Positions 1 through 6,452 of a stretch of DNA of 8,005 nt are shown here, in pieces. The stretch's first letter is position 1. Each line of letters begins with the position of its first letter. The DNA comes from an uncultured Sphingomonas sp. (GTDB lineage: Bacteria; Pseudomonadota; Alphaproteobacteria; Sphingomonadales; Sphingomonadaceae), in contig CAKTFL010000087.1 of the NCBI GenBank assembly GCA_934555855.1, positions 1-8,005 of the forward strand, written 5' to 3'. Below the pieces are notes generated by a model. The model had not been told where the DNA came from and did not search any database. It was given only the letters and a program-made list of their open reading frames with translations. The position numbers and the translations under genes were made by a program.

Positions 1-2553
1 CACGGGACCTTCGAGATCACCGGCGTCCCGAAGGCGGTGCTGGAGGCCTACAGCCAGCGGCGCGCGGACATACTCGCCACCGCCGAAAAGCTGGGGATTA
101 AGAGCACCCAAGGGCTGCGTGATGTCACCGCCCGCACCCGCGATCCGAAGCTCAACGTCGAAGATCGCGACGGCCTCATGAAGACGTGGCTCGACAAGGC
201 GGAAGTGCTTGGCTTCAACGGCAAGGAGGTCCTTGCCGCGGCCGAGCGGCAGGCTAGAGCTCAGGAGAACAGTACGCCTTTCGAGCGCGGCTACAACGCC
301 ATCGTCGAGGCGGTGAAGAGCGCCCGCGAGTTCGTCGCCGGCCTGCTCAGGTCTCCCGACCCTCTGGTCGACAAAGGGATCCTCAAGATCGCCCAAACCC
401 CGGCGGAGGCCGGCGCGCAGCTCGCGGTTGCCTCCGCGATCCGCATCCTCAACCAGCGCGAGGCGGCGTTCGACGTCGACCGGGTCGCCAAGCAGGCGCT
501 CGACCTCGGCGTTCGCGGTGTCACCATCGACCAGGTCGAGGCGCGGGTTCAGCGGCTGATCGAGAAGGGCAAGCTGATCCCAGGTGAGATCCGTGTCGAG
601 GGCAAGATGGTTGACGCCGTCACCACCCCCGAAGCGCTTGCCACCGAGGAACGCATCCTTACCCGCATCGAGCAGGGCAAGGGCACGGCTACCTCGATCG
701 TCGCCGCGGCTGATGCTCCCGATCGCCTGCAGGCCGCCTCCCCCCACGAGCTCAACCCGGGCCAGCTCGCGGCCGCCACCATGATCGTCGCCGGCGAGGA
801 TCGCCACGTCGTTGTCCAGGGCGTCGCCGGCGCCGGCAAGTCCACCATGCTGGAGGCCGTCGCGCGTGTGGCCGAGAGCGAGGGCAAGACGGTGCTCGGC
901 CTCGCCTTCCAGAACAAGATGGTTGCCGACATGAAGGAAGGTGCCGGCATCGAGGCACAGACCATCGCTTCCTTCATCTGGCACAACCAGGCTCACGCCG
1001 CCGAACCGAACACGCAAGCTGCGCAGGACAAACGCGAGGCGCTGAAGGACACGATCATCGTCGTTGACGAAACCTCGATGGTGTCGAGCGGCGACATGCT
1101 CAAGCTGCTCACCATCGCCGAGGCGATGGGGATCGAGAAAGTCGCCATGATCGGTGACCGACAGCAGCTGTCCTCGATCGACGCCGGCAAGGCCTTCGCC
1201 ATGGCGCAGGCCGCCGGCGCGCCGATGGCGCGGATGGACGAGAACATCCGCCAACGCACCGACCAACTCCGCACCGTCGCCGCCCTCGCCAATGTCGGCA
1301 AGGCGGGTCAGGCGCTGCGCGTGCTCGGCGACAAGGTGGTCGAAAACGCCGATCCGGCCACCCACGCGGCCGAGATGTGGCTGGCGCTGTCGCCAGAGGA
1401 ACGTGGGCTCACCGCCGTCTTCGCCTCCGGTCGCGAGGCCCGCGGCACGATCAACGAGACGATCCAGGCGGGGCTGGTCGAGGAAGGCACGCTCAAGGGC
1501 GAGGGAGTGGCCGTCACCATCCACGAGAGCGTCAGCAAGACCCGCGAGGAGCTACGCTACGCCGACACCTACAAGGTCGGTCAATCGCTTAGAGTCACCG
1601 GCCAGGTGCCCGAGGTCGGGCTTCAGCGCGGGATGTACGAAGTCACCCGCATCTTCGCCAACGGCAAGGTCGAGATCGAGCGCGGCGGGCGCAAGGTTCG
1701 CTTCGAGCCGCAGAAGATCGACCCGACGATCGAGAAGGATCGCCTCGAGCTGACGACGAAGAAGGAGGTCACCCTCCACGAGGGCGACCGCATCCGCTGG
1801 ACCGACAACGACAAGCAGCGCGGCATGCTGAACTCGGCGATGGCGACCATCACGGAAACGGAGAACGGCCGCGTCACCGTCGAATTGGCCAGCAAGGATA
1901 CGGTCACTCTCGAACGCAACGACCCGATGCTGTCGCGGCTCGACCTCGCATACTCCCTCAACATGCACATGGCGCAGGGCATCACCACCGACAAGGCGAT
2001 CACGGTGATGCTCAGCCACGAGAAGAACCTGTCCAACCAGCGCCTGTTCAACGTGGGCGTCACCCGCGTCCGCGACGACGTGACGATGGTGGTCGACAAT
2101 CAGGATCGCCTTGAGCGCCAGCTCGACCGCAACCCCGGCGATAAGACCTCTGCGCTGGAGAGCCTCGGCCGGCTCGACATCGACAGCCCTGCTGATCGGA
2201 CAAAAGGCGCGGACGACGCGCTCAGCGCCGCCATGGCGGTGCGCGACGGTAGCGAGCCGATCATTGTGCCCGACCTGGCCGGCTTGGCGCTGAACGACCT
2301 GCCACCGATGGGAACATCCGAAACGGACTATTCCAGGGAGGAGAGCTGGAAGGATCTGATCGCGGCCGACCCGATGAAGCCCGACGAGGACGCTAAGGAC
2401 AAGACGAAGGACGACCCGTCTCACACCGGACACGACGACAGTCTCGGCATTGGGCCGCTCGACATGGATGACCTGCGCGGCTTGCCGCCGATGCCCGGCA
2501 GCACCGAGCGTCTCCCCGGCCTACCCGAAAAGAACCTCAGCCTCGATCTGTAA
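1..2553 (+). CDS. mobF: MobF family conjugative relaxase/helicase (TraI/TrwC-like), C-terminal part
   Basis: The frame is open from base 1, so this is the last 850 residues of a gene that starts upstream; the GTG at 37 is internal. The first codons (TFEITGVPKAVLEAYSQRR) resemble the end of the TrwC-type relaxase domain, so the nicking tyrosines lie outside the window. The rest is a RecD-like superfamily 1 helicase. Counting from the first codon, it has Walker A GVAGAGKST at 274-282, Walker B VVDETS with DE at 356-357, GDRQQL at 385-390, an ENIRQR motif near 415, YSLNMHMAQG from 651 and GVTRVRDD from 686. MobF proteins nick oriT, stay covalently attached to the strand, and unwind it for export by the type IV secretion system. 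The last ~130 residues are acidic, low in complexity and probably disordered, and hold a repeated L-x2-LPPM motif. The stop codon TAA is overlapped by a Shine-Dalgarno for the next ORF. Family assignment is secure; the exact subfamily is not. Confidence 0.95.
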   Translation, partial: HGTFEITGVPKAVLEAYSQRRADILATAEKLGIKSTQGLRDVTARTRDPKLNVEDRDGLMKTWLDKAEVLGFNGKEVLAAAERQARAQENSTPFERGYNAIVEAVKSAREFVAGLLRSPDPLVDKGILKIAQTPAEAGAQLAVASAIRILNQREAAFDVDRVAKQALDLGVRGVTIDQVEARVQRLIEKGKLIPGEIRVEGKMVDAVTTPEALATEERILTRIEQGKGTATSIVAAADAPDRLQAASPHELNPGQLAAATMIVAGEDRHVVVQGVAGAGKSTMLEAVARVAESEGKTVLGLAFQNKMVADMKEGAGIEAQTIASFIWHNQAHAAEPNTQAAQDKREALKDTIIVVDETSMVSSGDMLKLLTIAEAMGIEKVAMIGDRQQLSSIDAGKAFAMAQAAGAPMARMDENIRQRTDQLRTVAALANVGKAGQALRVLGDKVVENADPATHAAEMWLALSPEERGLTAVFASGREARGTINETIQAGLVEEGTLKGEGVAVTIHESVSKTREELRYADTYKVGQSLRVTGQVPEVGLQRGMYEVTRIFANGKVEIERGGRKVRFEPQKIDPTIEKDRLELTTKKEVTLHEGDRIRWTDNDKQRGMLNSAMATITETENGRVTVELASKDTVTLERNDPMLSRLDLAYSLNMHMAQGITTDKAITVMLSHEKNLSNQRLFNVGVTRVRDDVTMVVDNQDRLERQLDRNPGDKTSALESLGRLDIDSPADRTKGADDALSAAMAVRDGSEPIIVPDLAGLALNDLPPMGTSETDYSREESWKDLIAADPMKPDEDAKDKTKDDPSHTGHDDSLGIGPLDMDDLRGLPPMPGSTERLPGLPEKNLSLDL

Positions 2554-2563
2554 GGAGAAGACG

Positions 2564-2647
2564 ATGGCGATGGCGCCGTTCCGATTGTCCCGATCTCCCG
2601 ACATGCAGTTCGGGCAGCCCGTCCTATCGCCGCCCGAGGGGCGCTGA
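2564..2647 (+). CDS. Possible 27-aa leader or small protein
   Basis: A 27-codon ATG ORF lies between the relaxase and the DUF2726 gene. It has a good ribosome binding site, AAGGAG at 2552-2557, six bases before ATG 2564 and overlapping the relaxase stop codon. It ends with TGA at 2645-2647, three bases before the next ATG at 2651, so ribosomes finishing it could re-initiate there. The peptide starts MAMAPFRLSRSPDM and ends LSPPEGR; it is basic and proline-containing, without a membrane segment or recognised domain. It could be a real small protein, a translational coupling leader, or chance. The Shine-Dalgarno and the exact fit between genes favour translation. No function is assigned. Confidence 0.45.
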   Translation: MAMAPFRLSRSPDMQFGQPVLSPPEGR

Positions 2648-2650
2648 GCG

Positions 2651-3151
2651 ATGGACAAGAACTTCGCCATCGTGATCGCGCTGGTGTGCGCGGTCATGCT
2701 CCTGAAGGCTCTGACGGGCTCAGGCGAGAAGAGGAGCGCGCCCCGACCCGTCGCCAGGCGGTTCATGACTGCTCGCGAACTCGCGATGCTCGACGCCCTC
2801 GAACGCTGCCTGCCGGAGTATCGCTTCCACGCGCAGGTCGCGATGGGTGCCCTGCTCAAGGCTCCTCCCCGTCTGGTCGGCAAAACCACACCCGCTGATC
2901 GCAACGCCTTCTCCCAGAAGATCATCGACTTTGTCGCCCAGGACCGGGCCACCGGCGCGATCGTCGCGCTGATCGAAGTCGATGACTCCAGCCATGACGC
3001 GGACAAGGACCGCCGGCGGGACGCGATGACCGCGCACGCCGGCTACCGTACGATCCGCATCGGCCGTTCCGTCCAGCCCAAGCTTCACGAGGTGCGGATC
3101 GCGGTTGCGGCGCTGTTCCAACCACATGTCGAACACCGGGGGGCCGCATGA
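2651..3151 (+). CDS. Membrane-anchored DUF2726 family (PD-(D/E)XK nuclease-like) protein
   Basis: This 166-aa protein has an N-terminal hydrophobic segment (about residues 5-21, AIVIALVCAVMLLKALT) and a basic stretch that should keep the rest in the cytoplasm. Residues ~40-156 match the DUF2726 pattern: an ERCLPEYRFHAQVAM opening strand and helix, IIDFV with Asp93, then LIEVDDSSH with Glu109 and Asp111, and GYRTIRI as a late strand. The D...E-x-D layout is that of the restriction-endonuclease-like fold. DUF2726 domains are linked by homology to DNA-acting enzymes, but activity here is inference. GAGGG at 2636-2640 lies before the ATG. The stop overlaps the next start as ATGA, so translation is probably coupled. 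Position after the relaxase suggests a link to plasmid DNA handling at the membrane. Confidence 0.8.
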   Translation: MDKNFAIVIALVCAVMLLKALTGSGEKRSAPRPVARRFMTARELAMLDALERCLPEYRFHAQVAMGALLKAPPRLVGKTTPADRNAFSQKIIDFVAQDRATGAIVALIEVDDSSHDADKDRRRDAMTAHAGYRTIRIGRSVQPKLHEVRIAVAALFQPHVEHRGAA

Positions 3152-3555
3152 TGTTGATAGCGAGTACCAATCGCCGCGCAGCCGAGCTGCGTGATCTCGC
3201 GCGCGACCTGCTGATCGTTCGCTCGCAGACCAGTGGAGCGGAGGAGCCACAGCTGTTCGACCCGGCGACCGAGACGGCATGCATCCTCAATGCAGGAGCG
3301 CTCGCCTGCCTGAGAAGCGCCGAGGAGCTGGAACGGCTCGGCGGCCGCTTACGCGCGTCGCGCCGCAGCCTGGTCGCCGAACTGACGCTGGGGCTGCTGC
3401 TGATCGGGGTGGTGTTTGCCGGGTGCATGGCTTGGCAGGCGACACCACCCTCCCCTGCTGAGGTGGAGTGGCTACGCCTATCCGAGCGCCGGCTAAGTGC
3501 TGCTGATACCACATTGAGACCCACAAAGCTGGAGGCCAACGATGGGGCTCGCTGA
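3148..3555 (+). CDS. Single-pass membrane protein, unrecognised family
   Basis: This 135-aa protein has no family I recognise. Residues ~1-75 are soluble, with charged helical stretches (RRAAELRDLARDLL, then SAEELERLGGRLRASRR). One strong transmembrane segment follows at about 77-96 (ELTLGLLLIGVVFAGCMAW) and then a ~40-residue tail with LRLSERRLSAADTTL. The arginines just before the membrane segment predict an inside N-terminus and outside C-terminus. It starts with two ATGs (3148 and 3151); the first overlaps the upstream stop as ATGA. Its own stop lies 14 bases inside the next gene. The coupling on both sides supports a real gene whose product is needed together with its neighbours. A small inner-membrane accessory protein is the most that can be said. 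Confidence 0.7.
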   Translation: MMLIASTNRRAAELRDLARDLLIVRSQTSGAEEPQLFDPATETACILNAGALACLRSAEELERLGGRLRASRRSLVAELTLGLLLIGVVFAGCMAWQATPPSPAEVEWLRLSERRLSAADTTLRPTKLEANDGAR

Positions 3556-3558
3556 TCG
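3531..3558 (+). repeat. First copy of duplicated gene-overlap module (GGAGG-N6-start-MGLADR)
   Basis: GGAGG at 3531-3535, six bases, then ATGGGGCTCGCTGATCG, which encodes MGLADR for the downstream gene. The TGA at 3553-3555 inside it is the stop of the upstream gene. The same arrangement recurs at 3826-3853, with 13 of 17 bases identical from the start codon on and all four differences silent for the encoded motif (ATG/GTG both initiate). It probably couples translation of the two genes. Confidence 0.7.
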
Positions 3559-3850
3559 AAACGGTCCGGCTCTGATCGAGCGGGGCGAGGATGGGCCAAT
3601 CAGCGCCGAGGATCTGGCGGACAGCTTCCGGGCGCAGGCCTGGCACCTGACGGAACGGCACCCGATGGTCGGTGCGTGTCTTGTCCTCGCCGCCGCCTCG
3701 CTCGCGCCGACTTGCGACGATGAGCGTGACGTCGCGGACGAGTTCTCCGACCTTATCGCCGACTTCGCTGGTGAGCTTGGTCGGCTCCACGCTCGCGAGA
3801 AAGCCCGCCGTCTCGCTGCTACGCAGGAGGTGCCCCGTGGGACTTGCTGA
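3542..3850 (+). CDS. Conserved-looking 102-aa protein, unrecognised
   Basis: This protein begins MGLADRNGPALIERG, and its first 14 bases overlap the preceding gene. GGAGG at 3531-3535 sits six bases before the ATG, which fixes the start. The product is acidic and mostly helical: PISAEDLADSFRAQAWHL near residues 20-37, a moderately hydrophobic stretch MVGACLVLAAASLAP at about 42-56 that is short for a membrane helix, and a charged C-terminus (ERDVADEFSDLIADFAGELGRL). No domain or catalytic motif is visible. Its N-terminal hexapeptide is shared with the next gene product, although the proteins differ afterwards, so the two may be handled by a common partner. It is probably cytoplasmic or peripheral. 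No function is assigned. Confidence 0.65.
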   Translation: MGLADRNGPALIERGEDGPISAEDLADSFRAQAWHLTERHPMVGACLVLAAASLAPTCDDERDVADEFSDLIADFAGELGRLHAREKARRLAATQEVPRGTC

Positions 3851-3853
3851 CCG
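3826..3853 (+). repeat. Second copy of duplicated gene-overlap module (GGAGG-N6-start-MGLADR)
   Basis: GGAGG at 3826-3830, six bases, then GTGGGACTTGCTGACCG, again encoding (V/M)GLADR and again holding the upstream stop codon TGA (3848-3850) at the same offset. Overlap length (14 nt), spacing and reading-frame relation all match the copy at 3531-3558. This decides the GTG at 3837 as the start of the following gene. Confidence 0.7.
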
Positions 3854-4559
3854 GGACTACATGCGGGAGCGACACTGCGGACGCCAGGGGAGCGGCCCAG
3901 GTGGCAAGAAGGCGAAAGATCATAAGACGCCCGTTGAGTTGGACGATGGCATACCGCTAGGCAGCGGCAGCCGGATCGGAAAGCCGGGGCCGTGGTTCGA
4001 GGGCAAGAACCGAGGTTTCGACTACCAGAAGGGTCGATGGAGAACGCGTAGCTGGTCTCGATCTGGTGCCGGGGAGAAGTGGATCACAGCGCTCTTCGCG
4101 CTGACGCTCCTGATCCCGGCATATCGGGAGGCGAAGCGCCATGGCTGGTTCCCCGACCTGGAGCCGGCAGTCGCCTTCCCTTCCTCCGGCAGCGTGACAG
4201 TCGCGCGCAACGTCGATCCGCAAACGGCGACATCACGCCTCCGGGTGCAGACCGACAAGGCTAACGCGGTAGTCCAGCTCTACGATCACGAGACCGACGC
4301 ACATGTCATCTCGGTCTACGTCGGCCGAGACGACGATGTCACCGTGCCGGTGCCACCAGGCACTTACCGGATGCAGCTGGTCGAGGGCGACAAGTGGCAC
4401 GGGCCAACCCGCTACTTTGGATCCTCGACGACGACCGACACCGTGACAGCTTCGATGCAGTTCGATCGCAGGGCGACCCATGGGATCGACCTTCACCGCC
4501 GTCCCGACGGCAACCTGCATACGAGGCCCAATCTCAACAACCCGAAACCACTCGATTGA
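3837..4559 (+). CDS. Single-pass membrane protein with exported PEGA-like beta domain
   Basis: The GTG start at 3837 has an ideal ribosome binding site (GGAGG, spacing six), giving 240 aa; upstream ATGs in this frame lie inside the previous gene. The N-terminus MGLADRDYMRERH resembles a short motif I recall at the start of various proteobacterial membrane proteins. A Gly- and Lys-rich, probably disordered segment runs to ~80, followed by one transmembrane helix at about 81-97 (KWITALFALTLLIPAY). Residues ~118-240 look like a small exported beta-sandwich: LRVQTDKANAVVQLYD, then VPVPPGTYRMQLVEGDKW, YFGSS, and near the end GIDLHRRPDGNLHTR. The VPPGTYR turn is PEGA-like, and the G-Y-x-W-x-G...FG...GNL-x-TR pattern resembles a family of uncharacterised exported beta domains. 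It may scaffold envelope proteins; the neighbouring CsgG-like gene fits that. Function is unknown. Confidence 0.72.
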   Translation: MGLADRDYMRERHCGRQGSGPGGKKAKDHKTPVELDDGIPLGSGSRIGKPGPWFEGKNRGFDYQKGRWRTRSWSRSGAGEKWITALFALTLLIPAYREAKRHGWFPDLEPAVAFPSSGSVTVARNVDPQTATSRLRVQTDKANAVVQLYDHETDAHVISVYVGRDDDVTVPVPPGTYRMQLVEGDKWHGPTRYFGSSTTTDTVTASMQFDRRATHGIDLHRRPDGNLHTRPNLNNPKPLD

Positions 4560-4576
4560 ACAGGGAGTCTATCACC

Positions 4577-5491
4577 ATGCGCCACGTTATCGCTACTGTC
4601 GGGCTGATAGCCCTCGCCCTAGCGCCTGCTAACGCCCAGAAGCTCGGCAAGGGCGGAATGGGCGTAGACGAGACGACGGAGGTTCCTCGCTGCGATCGGT
4701 CACTCGGCACGATCGCGCTGGTCGAGGAGCGTAGTGCCGCAGGGACCGCGGAGGGCATCCCGCCGGGTCTCGCGGCGCTGGTTCGGATGGCGGAGATGCA
4801 GAATGGTGGCGGAGCGCGCGTCGATCCCCTCCCCCTGCTCAAGCTGCTGGTCGCCCAGTCCGGCTGCTTCCAGGTCGTCGACCGTGGTGAGGGCTTTGAT
4901 GCGCTTCAGCGGGAGCGTCAGTTGGCTGCCGGCGGTGCCGTCGCCAACGCCAACAATCAGGCGACGTTACGGGCGGCCGACTACCTTCTGCAGGCAAAGG
5001 TCCTCTATTCCGACAACGACTCTGGCGGAAGCGGCGGGGGTTTGGGATCGATGTTGCCAGGGGGCTTGGGCTTCAAACAGAAGGTCAAGGCAAGTCAGAC
5101 CATGCTGACGCTGGTCGAGGTCAAAACCGGCATCCAGCAGGCCGTTGCTACCGGTTCGGCACGCAAGAAGGATCTCTCGATTGTCGGAGGTGGCATCCTC
5201 ACCAATGCCGGCGTGGGAGCACTCGGAGGCGCCTACAACAGCGCCATCAGCAGCAGCCGCGCCGGTTCTGCCATCAGGCGGTGTGCAAGCCCCGTCCCCG
5301 GTCTCCCCTGCGTCGACCCCAGCGACAGCACCTCGGCAGTAGAGCGGAGGAGAGATGGACGGGTGTCAGCACGGAAGTTGGCCGAACGGTCGGGACTTCC
5401 GGAGCGGCACCCACCCTCCCCTGCAAGGGAACTTAGCCATGATGACGCAGTCCGACCTGTTCGAACCGTTGGGCGACAGTGGCGCGCCTGA
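4577..5491 (+). CDS. CsgG-like secreted protein with uncertain C-terminus
   Basis: The start ATG follows AGGGAG (4562-4567) by nine bases and the upstream stop by 17. Residues 1-20 (MRHVIATVGLIALALAPANA) form a clear signal peptide with an Ala-x-Ala cleavage site. There is no lipobox cysteine, unlike E. coli CsgG. Residues ~38-215 show a CsgG/HfaB pattern: CDRSLGTIALVEE, DPLPLLKLLVAQSGCFQVVDRG, FDALQRERQLAAGG, ATLRAADYLLQAKVLY, then QTMLTLVEVKTGIQQAVATG and a Gly-rich loop. CsgG-family proteins form or support outer-membrane secretion pores; no curli gene is nearby, so a curli role is not supported. After ~225 the family pattern is lost. From ~255 the sequence turns Arg-rich and overlaps the next gene by 53 bases, suggesting that the true end differs or that a frameshift is present (see findings). 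Domain call is fairly secure, the 3' end is not. Confidence 0.75.
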   Translation: MRHVIATVGLIALALAPANAQKLGKGGMGVDETTEVPRCDRSLGTIALVEERSAAGTAEGIPPGLAALVRMAEMQNGGGARVDPLPLLKLLVAQSGCFQVVDRGEGFDALQRERQLAAGGAVANANNQATLRAADYLLQAKVLYSDNDSGGSGGGLGSMLPGGLGFKQKVKASQTMLTLVEVKTGIQQAVATGSARKKDLSIVGGGILTNAGVGALGGAYNSAISSSRAGSAIRRCASPVPGLPCVDPSDSTSAVERRRDGRVSARKLAERSGLPERHPPSPARELSHDDAVRPVRTVGRQWRA

Positions 5492-5762
5492 CCAGATTGC
5501 TCCAGAACCGGTCCCCCCACCACCGTCGGCTGCACCGATCGCCGTGCCTTGCGGCTTTCTCTATCGCGCAAACAAGCCCTGTCAGCGCCTCGGAAACTGG
5601 CCGGTGATGATGGATGGTAAGCAGATGGTATGTCGCGGCCGACCCATGGTTCACTGTGACCCAGCGTGCTTTAGCTCGACCACTGCACCGTCCGGTAGCT
5701 ACCCCGACGATGATGACATCCTCTGGGAGGATCGCGATCAGTCATATGGCGAGGCGGCATAA
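5439..5762 (+). CDS. Small cysteine-containing protein, unrecognised
   Basis: This 107-aa protein starts at ATG 5439 (a second ATG follows at once). AAGGGA at 5425-5430 is eight bases upstream. An in-frame ATG at 5355 also exists, but the added residues read like non-coding sequence and its Shine-Dalgarno is too close. Residues ~16-36 are a Pro/Ala-rich linker. Residues 37-77 hold five cysteines and a histidine (PCGF, KPCQR, MVCRG, VHCDPAC), which could bind a metal, and the C-terminus is acidic (PDDDDILWEDRD). No signal peptide or membrane segment is seen. Its stop overlaps the start region of the next gene, which also carries a cysteine cluster. I do not recognise the family; a small metal-binding protein is one possibility. 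Confidence 0.6.
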   Translation: MMTQSDLFEPLGDSGAPDQIAPEPVPPPPSAAPIAVPCGFLYRANKPCQRLGNWPVMMDGKQMVCRGRPMVHCDPACFSSTTAPSGSYPDDDDILWEDRDQSYGEAA

Positions 5763-6246
5763 TGCCTTGCGTCGCTGCCCAATCGAGAGATCGTCGGTGA
5801 CCGCCTTGCCACCGCACCGCAAAGCACAATGCCCATACTGCGCCGCGTCGATCCTCCGGTGGTCGGCGAGTTCGCGGATTGAACCTTGCCACAAATGCAG
5901 GCGACCGATGGTACTGCTTCGATCGCCGTTCCTCTCAAAGGCCCCAATGCGGCTTCATAGCGTGCTGGCGCTCGCGACGTCCGCCTACGGCTTTGCCATG
6001 CTTGCACTCGTTGCAGCCTTTGCCTTCAGCGACATGACGCCCCGACGTTTCGTAGGCCTATTGTCGGTGCTCCTGTTCGTGATCGGATCGACGTTGATAG
6101 TGGATGGCGTCCTTTCGGCTAGAACGAGAATCGACGTGACATGGCACCGCCGGCGATCAGGTAAGCCAGCATTGCTGATGGGTGTCGCCAAGGCAGCCAG
6201 CGGGACCTTCGCCATGCTACTCATGCTGACTGCGCTAAGTCTATGA
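5746..6246 (+). CDS. Zinc-ribbon membrane protein with three predicted helices
   Basis: From ATG 5746 this gives 166 aa. That start has no good ribosome binding site and overlaps the upstream gene by 17 bases. A GTG at 5797 with GAGAG seven bases before is an alternative and would start just ahead of the first zinc-binding motif. CPYC at residues 29-32 and CHKC at 48-51 form a classic zinc-ribbon pair. They are followed by three hydrophobic segments: about 70-92 (LALATSAYGFAMLALVAAFAF), 97-119 (VGLLSVLLFVIGSTLIVDG) and 140-164 (VAKAASGTFAMLLMLTAL). An N-terminal zinc ribbon with membrane helices occurs in many uncharacterised bacterial proteins. It is the last gene of the plus-strand chain; 340 non-coding bases follow. 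No specific function can be assigned. Confidence 0.6.
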   Translation: MARRHNALRRCPIERSSVTALPPHRKAQCPYCAASILRWSASSRIEPCHKCRRPMVLLRSPFLSKAPMRLHSVLALATSAYGFAMLALVAAFAFSDMTPRRFVGLLSVLLFVIGSTLIVDGVLSARTRIDVTWHRRRSGKPALLMGVAKAASGTFAMLLMLTALSL

Positions 6247-6269
6247 CAAGCCGGTCTAAACCATACGAC

Positions 6270-6346
6270 GCGAGCAGTAAGCTAGCTGACCGCTAGCAAG
6301 GCGATAGCGGTAAGCTAGCGTCATGCTAAGGAAACTCTAGTCGCAT
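6270..6346 (+). repeat. Left array: seven GCTAGC-core units on an 11-bp pitch
   Basis: Units start at 6270, 6281, 6292, 6303, 6314, 6325 and 6336, exactly 11 bases apart. Their first six bases are GCGAGC, GCTAGC, GCTAGC, GATAGC, GCTAGC, GCTAAG and TCTAGT. Three are exact, two differ at one base, and the last two are more degenerate. The five following bases vary, although units 6270 and 6303 both end in GTAA. Spacing near one helical turn would place bound proteins on the same face of DNA. Confidence 0.75.
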
Positions 6347-6353
6347 CACTCGG

Positions 6354-6373
6354 AGAACTGAGCGTTCAGCTCT
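6354..6373. repeat. Imperfect inverted repeat AGAACTGA-N4-TCAGCTCT
   Basis: Eight-base arms at 6354-6361 and 6366-6373 with one mismatch and a four-base centre (GCGT). It lies between the two repeat arrays and is not followed by a T-run, so it is not an intrinsic terminator. It could be a binding site for a dimeric regulator, but nothing in the sequence identifies one. Confidence 0.4.
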
Positions 6374-6374
6374 G

Positions 6375-6387
6375 ACCCTGTCAGGGT
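6375..6387. repeat. Perfect 13-bp inverted repeat ACCCTG-T-CAGGGT
   Basis: Six-base arms around a single T, immediately after the preceding inverted repeat. Short perfect palindromes like this often bind dimeric repressors. No matching copy was noticed at the par promoter, so its role is open. Confidence 0.4.
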
Positions 6388-6452
6388 GGCGGCGTAAGCA
6401 GACGTTCTCATAGTCTCTCACTACGATCTCGTCATCAATGCGGTATCCTGAC

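Noticed and set aside
1552..2433. Long open frame of 293 codons on the minus strand
   Set aside because: It lies wholly inside the relaxase gene, whose helicase motifs are clear. In this high-GC sequence the opposite strand stays open by codon bias; the product is Val/Arg/His-rich with no recognisable domain.
3672..3836. Upstream ATG extension of the PEGA-like gene
   Set aside because: This segment overlaps the 102-aa gene in another frame and reads as Ser/Arg/Pro-rich shadow sequence. GTG 3837 has an ideal GGAGG six bases before it.
5355..5438. Earlier ATG start for the 107-aa cysteine protein
   Set aside because: The extra 28 residues look non-coding, and the Shine-Dalgarno-like GGAGG ends only four bases before the ATG. 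ATG 5439 has AAGGGA at a proper distance.
5762..5800. 12-codon ORF from ATG 5762 ending in a GTGA overlap with GTG 5797
   Set aside because: Very short and without a ribosome binding site. It was considered only because it could couple to the alternative GTG start of the zinc-ribbon protein.
6421..6449. Second promoter with TATCCT as -10
   Set aside because: No acceptable -35 box at 16-18 bases upstream; the TTGACA promoter closer to parA is much better.
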